Under the pieces are notes generated by a model. It was not told the DNA's origin. It ran no database searches and saw nothing but the letters and a program-made list of their open reading frames with translations. Position numbers and translations under genes: made by a program. DNA of 64,000 bases, from NCBI GenBank assembly GCA_002439095.1, contig DJOT01000015.1:1-64000 (forward strand), given 5' to 3'. Shown here piece after piece: positions 59,456-64,000 of this stretch. This DNA comes from Bacteroidales bacterium UBA6431 (GTDB lineage Bacteria > Bacteroidota > Bacteroidia > Bacteroidales > UBA932). Position 1 is the first letter of the stretch; every line of letters starts with the position of its first letter.

Positions 59456-60810
59456 AATACAAGAACATCTACTTCATAGGGATAGGCGGCATAGGGATGA
59501 GCGCCATAGCACGGTTCTGCAAATTCAAGGGCTGCTCGGTGAGCGGCTACGACCGGACCCGTTCCGAGTTGACGGACAAGCTCTCCGAGGAAGGGATAGA
59601 CGTGCATTACACAGACGACCCTTCCTTCATCCCGGCTGATGTCAATGACACACTAGTAATATACACGCCGGCCGTCCCGGATGACATGGGAGAGCTGGTC
59701 TACGCCCGCGAACACGGCTACAAGGTGCTCAAGCGCTCGCAGATGCTCGGAGAACTGACCCGCGGCGAAACCTGTCTGGCGGTCGCCGGCACACATGGGA
59801 AGACCACCACCTCAACCCTCGTCGCGCACATCCTCACCGAAAGCGGCATGGGCTGCTCCGCATTCCTCGGCGGCATCTCGCGCAACTATGGGACCAACAT
59901 GCTCGTCAGCGAGACCCCGACGGTGGTCGTGGAAGCCGACGAGTTCGACCGCTCATTCCTCCAGCTCCACCCGGCCATCGCAGCCATCACAGCCATGGAC
60001 GCGGACCATCTGGACATATACGGCGATCTCGAACATGTGCAGGAGGCGTTCAGGCAGTTCGCCTCGCAGGTGAGCGAGACCCTCATCCTCAAACTCGGGC
60101 TTCCTGTGAGCGGCGAGGACACCCATGCAAAGATCTTCACATACCACCTCGACGCGGCGGCCTCGGACTTCCACAGCTCCAACCTCAGGCTCGGAGAGGA
60201 CGGGCACTACAGCTATGACCTTGTATATCCGGGCGGCGTGCTTACAGACATACGGGTAGGGGCCGTCGGCAAGGTCAATGTCGAGAACAGCATAGCCGCA
60301 GCCGCCATCTGTCTCTGCTACGGACTTGACGCACAGAAGGTACGCCACGCCATCAGCACCTTCGAAGGGGCTAAAAGGCGGCTTGAGCTGCATTTCAACA
60401 GAGACGGGATGACCTATATAGACGACTACGCCCACCACCCGGCCGAACTCGCAAGCGCAATCACTTCCATCCGTGAAATCTTCCCGGGACGCAAGATCAC
60501 CGGCATCTTCCAGCCGCATCTCTACACCAGAACAAGGGACTTCGCCCAGGAATTCGCACACTCGCTGAGTCTTCTTGACAAGCTTATCCTGCTCGACATC
60601 TACCCTGCAAGGGAAGAACCCATCCCGGGGGTAAGTTCGGAAATCATCTTCAAGGATGTCACCTGCCCGGAGAAAGTCCTGCTCACCAAGGACAAGCTCA
60701 TGCCTTATCTGGAGAACGAGCCGACCGATGTTCTTGTCACCCTCGGAGCCGGGGACATCGACCGCTTTGTGCCGAAAATCACTGAAATGCTCGAGAAGAA
60801 AGCGAAATGA
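59452..60810 (+). CDS. murC: UDP-MurNAc:L-alanine ligase
   Basis: MurC starts the stem peptide by adding L-Ala to UDP-MurNAc. ATG 59452 (MKYKNIYFIGIGGIGM) gives 452 residues; the 140 extra upstream codons in frame belong to the murG region and are not homologous. Motifs are FIGIGGIGMSAIARF, the ATP loop AVAGTHGKTTTSTLVAHIL, VVEADEFDRSFLQL, AMDADHLDIYGD and YIDDYAHHPAELASAI. The alanine-binding HHP stretch is intact. Overlaps with neighbours are 4 bp. murB and ddl are not in the cluster. Confidence 0.97.
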   Translation: MKYKNIYFIGIGGIGMSAIARFCKFKGCSVSGYDRTRSELTDKLSEEGIDVHYTDDPSFIPADVNDTLVIYTPAVPDDMGELVYAREHGYKVLKRSQMLGELTRGETCLAVAGTHGKTTTSTLVAHILTESGMGCSAFLGGISRNYGTNMLVSETPTVVVEADEFDRSFLQLHPAIAAITAMDADHLDIYGDLEHVQEAFRQFASQVSETLILKLGLPVSGEDTHAKIFTYHLDAAASDFHSSNLRLGEDGHYSYDLVYPGGVLTDIRVGAVGKVNVENSIAAAAICLCYGLDAQKVRHAISTFEGAKRRLELHFNRDGMTYIDDYAHHPAELASAITSIREIFPGRKITGIFQPHLYTRTRDFAQEFAHSLSLLDKLILLDIYPAREEPIPGVSSEIIFKDVTCPEKVLLTKDKLMPYLENEPTDVLVTLGAGDIDRFVPKITEMLEKKAK

Positions 60811-61592
60811 ACCGGACTGCTCGCATAATCACAGCTTCCGTCCTCGCCGCTGCACTATGCACGGGGCTGGGATTTCTTGTGCACAGTACCCGTGAAGACC
60901 GGAGCAGACTCAGTTGCAGCCGGCTGGAGATACACTTCAAGGACAGTCTCAAATTTGTGACCGCCGATGACATCAAGGGCTACCTTGACAGCCGCTACGG
61001 CAACTACATCGGGCAGAGACTCGACAGCGTGGGACTGCAGAAGATAGAAAAGCTCATCGAGAGCAGGAGCGCAGTACTCAAGAGCGAGGCTTGGACCACA
61101 TCGGACGGCACCCTGCATATAAGCATAACACAGAGAGCGCCTGTGATGAGATTCCAAGACGGGGACAAAGGCTTCTACATCGCTTCAGACGGCTACATCT
61201 TCCCTCTGCACAAATCCTACACAGCTACGGTACGCACCGTTTCCGGCAGCATACCTGTCAACGTACCGGACGGATTCAAGGGAGAGGCCCCTACGGCTCA
61301 GGAGCGCGCCTGGCTGGCCTCTATGCTTGAGATGAACAGGATCATCGAATCCTCCAGAACATGGAGAAACATCACGGACAGCATCTTCGTCAGGCCCGGC
61401 GGAGACGTCGGCCTCAAGATGAGCCGCGGAGAGGAACTGTTCATATTGGGAGAACCGCACTCCCTCAAGGAGAAATTCGCAGGAATTGAGAAATATTATG
61501 ACTACATTGCGCCCTCTGTGGAAGAGGGGTACTACAAGAGTGTAAACTTAAAATACAGGAGACAAATAATATGCAGACAGAAAGATACATAG
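60807..61592 (+). CDS. ftsQ: FtsQ/DivIB-like division protein
   Basis: The 261-residue bitopic protein lies between murC and ftsA, the usual ftsQ position. It has an N-terminal membrane helix (about 7-26), a POTRA-like region (CSRLEIHFKDSLKFVTADDIKGYL, about 33-60) and a beta domain with GTLHISITQRAPVMRFQDGDKGFYIASDGYIFPL (in parts), as in FtsQ. It recruits later division proteins. The C-terminus (SVNLKYRRQIICRQKDT) overlaps ftsA by 22 bp. FtsQ diverges strongly, so position carries much of the weight. Confidence 0.9.
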   Translation: MNRTARIITASVLAAALCTGLGFLVHSTREDRSRLSCSRLEIHFKDSLKFVTADDIKGYLDSRYGNYIGQRLDSVGLQKIEKLIESRSAVLKSEAWTTSDGTLHISITQRAPVMRFQDGDKGFYIASDGYIFPLHKSYTATVRTVSGSIPVNVPDGFKGEAPTAQERAWLASMLEMNRIIESSRTWRNITDSIFVRPGGDVGLKMSRGEELFILGEPHSLKEKFAGIEKYYDYIAPSVEEGYYKSVNLKYRRQIICRQKDT

Positions 61593-63004
61593 CGGCTGCG
61601 GACCTGGGCACTTCCAAGATAGCGCTCAGCGTGGCCAAAGTGGACGGGGAAGACGTGCAGATAATCTACTATAAGGAGGTGCCTTCGGACGGCATCCGCT
61701 ACAGCTGCGTATTCGCGCCGAAAAGGGCCGCGACAGCCCTTGAGAAGGCCATCAAGGATGCCGAAGACGAACTCGGGATCAAGATACTCCAGCTGGTGAC
61801 AGGACTTCCGCGCTACAATATCCGGCAGGAGTCGGCAAGCGCCAAGATGGAACGCAGCGACCCGTACTCCTGCATCACCCGAGAAGAGGTCAACAACCTC
61901 AAGAGCCTTGCCATCGACAGCTATCCGCTTGAAGATGAGATGAAAGAGGAAATCTACGGAGCCGTAGCCCAGTCTTTCTCCGCCGACGACGACCTGGTCT
62001 GCGCAAGCGAAGACGATGTCATCGGCGTCACAGCAGAGAGCCTCGAAGGCAACTTCAAGATTTTCATCGGCTCCAAGAAAGCATCTTCGGACCTCGACAC
62101 GATGCTGAACTTCACAGGCATCGCTCCTGCCCGCAAGATTTTCATCCCCACGGCAGTAGCACAGGCGGTGCTGACTGAAGCGGAGAAAGAGAACGGCGTG
62201 GCCCTTGTGGAGGTCGGAGCCGGAGTCACATCCCTGACCATATACAAAGGCGGCCTGCTTCGGCACTATTCCTCAATCCCCTTCGGAGGCAAGAGCATCA
62301 CAGCCGACATAAAGTACGAGTGCGGATTCAACGAACGCCTCTCCGAGAACATAAAACTGGCCTACGGTGCCTGCCAGCCGGACAAACTCCAGTCCCTTAG
62401 CGAGAAAGTGATACAGATCAACGATGACGAGAACGGCACATACGAGCAGCTCCCGGTCAAATATCTGTCCGAGATCATCAGTTGCCGCGCAAAAGAGATC
62501 ATCGACGCCGTGCTCTTCCAGATACAGGAGAGCGGATTCGCAGACAACCTCCGGAACGGCATCGTCCTCACCGGCGGTGGAGCCGACCTTGTCAATTTCG
62601 CCAATCTCCTCAAGGAGATGTCCGGCTATGTAGTGCGCATCGGCTACCCGCGCACACGCAAATTCAGCTCCGGCGGTTGCGCCGGGGTCACGGAGACCTC
62701 CGCAGCCGCAACCATAGGTATGATACTTGAAGCCAAACGTGACAGCCATCTCAACTGCATAGACGAGGCGACCGCCCCGGCAGAAGAAAGAGATGAGACA
62801 CCGGAGCTCGACAGCGAGGGCAACGGAGAACTTTTCCAGGGACATGATGTATCGGGAGAGGTGATAACTCCGAATCCCAAGAAAAAGAAGAAGGACGGGA
62901 AAAACAAGATCACATGGACATCCATCTTCCGCAAGAAGATGAGCGACAAACTCGAAGGCGTGTTCGACAACACTGTCGGCAACCTCTTCGACTCGATGAA
63001 TTAA
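61571..63004 (+). CDS. ftsA: division protein FtsA
   Basis: FtsA is an actin-like ATPase that tethers FtsZ to the membrane. The 477-residue protein has the phosphate-1 motif AADLGTSKIALSVA (about 9-22), the SHS2/1C region about 85-165, the second phosphate loop VEVGAGVTSLTIYKGG and the adenosine motif VLTGGGADLVNFANLL. A Lys/Asp-rich linker (PNPKKKKKDGKNK) leads to the C-terminal amphipathic membrane-targeting helix (SIFRKKMSDKLEGVFDNTVG). A ribosome binding site AGGAGA precedes the start inside the end of ftsQ. Confidence 0.95.
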   Translation: MQTERYIAAADLGTSKIALSVAKVDGEDVQIIYYKEVPSDGIRYSCVFAPKRAATALEKAIKDAEDELGIKILQLVTGLPRYNIRQESASAKMERSDPYSCITREEVNNLKSLAIDSYPLEDEMKEEIYGAVAQSFSADDDLVCASEDDVIGVTAESLEGNFKIFIGSKKASSDLDTMLNFTGIAPARKIFIPTAVAQAVLTEAEKENGVALVEVGAGVTSLTIYKGGLLRHYSSIPFGGKSITADIKYECGFNERLSENIKLAYGACQPDKLQSLSEKVIQINDDENGTYEQLPVKYLSEIISCRAKEIIDAVLFQIQESGFADNLRNGIVLTGGGADLVNFANLLKEMSGYVVRIGYPRTRKFSSGGCAGVTETSAAATIGMILEAKRDSHLNCIDEATAPAEERDETPELDSEGNGELFQGHDVSGEVITPNPKKKKKDGKNKITWTSIFRKKMSDKLEGVFDNTVGNLFDSMN

Positions 63005-63018
63005 AAGGACATAAAGAT

Positions 63019-64000
63019 ATGGAAGATACAATGATAGACTCCATCACCCCAAGTGACTGGGTGACTTCAGACGACATCATCAAAGTACTCGGCGTAGGAG
63101 GCGGAGGCTGCAACGCCGTCAGCTACATGTACCGGCAGGGCATCAAGGGATGCAGTTTCGTGGTTTGCAACACAGACTCGCAGGCACTCAGATGCAGTCC
63201 GGTCCCGACACAGATCCAGATGGGACGCGGGCTCGGGGCGGGGACCAATCCGATCAACGGCCGCAACGCCGCAATAGAGAGTCAGGAGCAGATAGAGAAG
63301 ACTGTTCTCGACTCCCACACCAAGATGCTCTTCATCACCGCCGGAATGGGCGGCGGCACAGGCACCGGTGCGGCACCTGTCATAGCCAAGATGTCCAAAG
63401 ACAAGGGAATTCTCACAGTTGCAGTCGTGACACTCCCCTTCTTGAACGAAGGCAACGAAGCTCTTTCCAGAGCAATCGACGGAGTGCATGAACTTGAGAA
63501 GAACGTTGACAGCCTGCTGATCATCAACAACGAAAAACTCCACGAATACTACGGCAACCAGCTCATCCAGGACGCTTTCCCGCAGGCTGACGAGGTGCTC
63601 GCCACGGCCGTCAGGGCCATTGTGGAGATAATCAAGAGATCGGGATACATCAATGTGGACTTCAAGGACGTGGAGACCATGATGAAAGACAGCGGCATGG
63701 CCCTCATGGGCTGCGGAACAGGCTCCGGCAAGGACCGCATAGAGACAGCAGTCAAGGCCGCCTTTGAATCCCCTCTTCTCAACGATTTCGACCTCAAGAC
63801 GGCGAAAAAAGTGCTCATCAACATCTCCTGCGGCAAAAATGAGCAGGGCCTCACGATGGATGATCTCAACAACATCAACGCCAAGATAGACGAATATACC
63901 GGCCGAGCCAACAACTTCAAGCGTGGACTCATCTGGGATGACTCCCCGGAGATCGGCGACACCATCCGGATCACCTCCATAGTGACGGGGCTGCGTTTCT
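63019..64000 (+). CDS. ftsZ: division protein FtsZ (cut by the window end)
   Basis: FtsZ is the tubulin-like GTPase of the division ring. The start is ATG 63019 (MEDTMIDSITPSD), after AAAAGGACA. The first 327 codons are in the window. GTP-binding parts are GVGGGGCNAVSYMYR (about 25-39), NTDSQALRCS (51-60), the tubulin signature G111GGTGTG117 and VVTLPFLNEG. The T7-loop region NVDFKDVETMM (about 213-223) with its catalytic acidic residue is present. The remaining C-terminal part, including the conserved tail that binds FtsA, lies beyond position 64000. Confidence 0.97.
   Translation, partial: MEDTMIDSITPSDWVTSDDIIKVLGVGGGGCNAVSYMYRQGIKGCSFVVCNTDSQALRCSPVPTQIQMGRGLGAGTNPINGRNAAIESQEQIEKTVLDSHTKMLFITAGMGGGTGTGAAPVIAKMSKDKGILTVAVVTLPFLNEGNEALSRAIDGVHELEKNVDSLLIINNEKLHEYYGNQLIQDAFPQADEVLATAVRAIVEIIKRSGYINVDFKDVETMMKDSGMALMGCGTGSGKDRIETAVKAAFESPLLNDFDLKTAKKVLINISCGKNEQGLTMDDLNNINAKIDEYTGRANNFKRGLIWDDSPEIGDTIRITSIVTGLRF

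Noticed and set aside
1..64000. tRNA genes, CRISPR arrays, insertion sequences, toxin-antitoxin or phage genes
   Set aside because: No cloverleaf, regularly spaced repeats, transposase or integrase motifs were seen on either strand. Intergenic gaps are all short, the longest being the 131 bp between alr and mraZ.

Overview
The window is a dense, chromosomal stretch of a Bacteroidota genome, almost certainly of the order Bacteroidales. The evidence is the SusC/SusD pair, lipoproteins with Bacteroidota-style lipoboxes, many intergenic boxes of the form TAnnTTTG (the primary-sigma -7 element of this phylum), phylum-specific families (DUF4290, DUF4293, DUF3822, the gyrA-TPR pair) and a division/cell-wall cluster in the Bacteroidota order. 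The fairly GC-rich coding sequence would suit a Rikenellaceae- or UBA932-like lineage, but the window cannot settle this. No tRNA, rRNA, CRISPR array, insertion sequence or prophage gene was seen, and no stretch longer than about 300 bases lacks a gene.

Layout. (a) 112-10989 is a six-gene plus-strand locus: a secreted metzincin-like zinc protease, a paralogue of it that has lost the zinc-binding and catalytic residues, a SusC porin, a SusD lipoprotein, a 73-residue lipoprotein and a Calx-beta lipoprotein. It looks like a peptide or protein acquisition system and is the most accessory-looking part of the window. (b) 11060-23501 holds housekeeping genes: TPR protein and gyrA, an orphan Clp N-domain protein, a nucleoside phosphorylase, a DUF4293 membrane protein, a membrane-anchored LytTR regulator divergent from fabF, prfA with a GNAT-like gene, mazG and a CoA-transferase. 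(c) 23559-27679 is a minus-strand operon nrnA - FKBP lipoprotein - MATE exporter - cytidylate-kinase-like. (d) 27779-31689 holds a hypothetical gene, a short DUF3822 gene and rsmD, then a YhcH-like lipoprotein with an M28 peptidase. (e) 31763-36747 holds pduL-ackA (acetate formation), a short ComEC-like gene, a FISUMP lipoprotein and an ApbE lipoprotein. (f) 36793-40381 is DUF4290 - ftsK - lolA-like. (g) 40359-49312 is a minus-strand run alr - C1 peptidase - addB - addA - lytic transglycosylase. (h) 49444-64000 is the dcw cluster mraZ-rsmH-ftsL-ftsI-murE-mraY-murD-ftsW-murG-murC-ftsQ-ftsA-ftsZ, with ftsZ cut by the window end.

How it fits together. Regions g and h share a 131-bp divergent control region. 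It carries four TGKAA boxes at exact 10-bp spacing upstream of mraZ, a likely MraZ operator, and a palindrome around the alr start codon beside a -7 box. D-alanine supply, peptidoglycan precursor synthesis, septal synthesis and division may therefore be controlled from one short region.

The best candidates for something undescribed are the active/dead metalloprotease pair in a SusCD operon, the MraZ-box/alr control region, the orphan Clp N-domain protein divergent from gyrA, and the N-terminally reduced DUF3822 gene.
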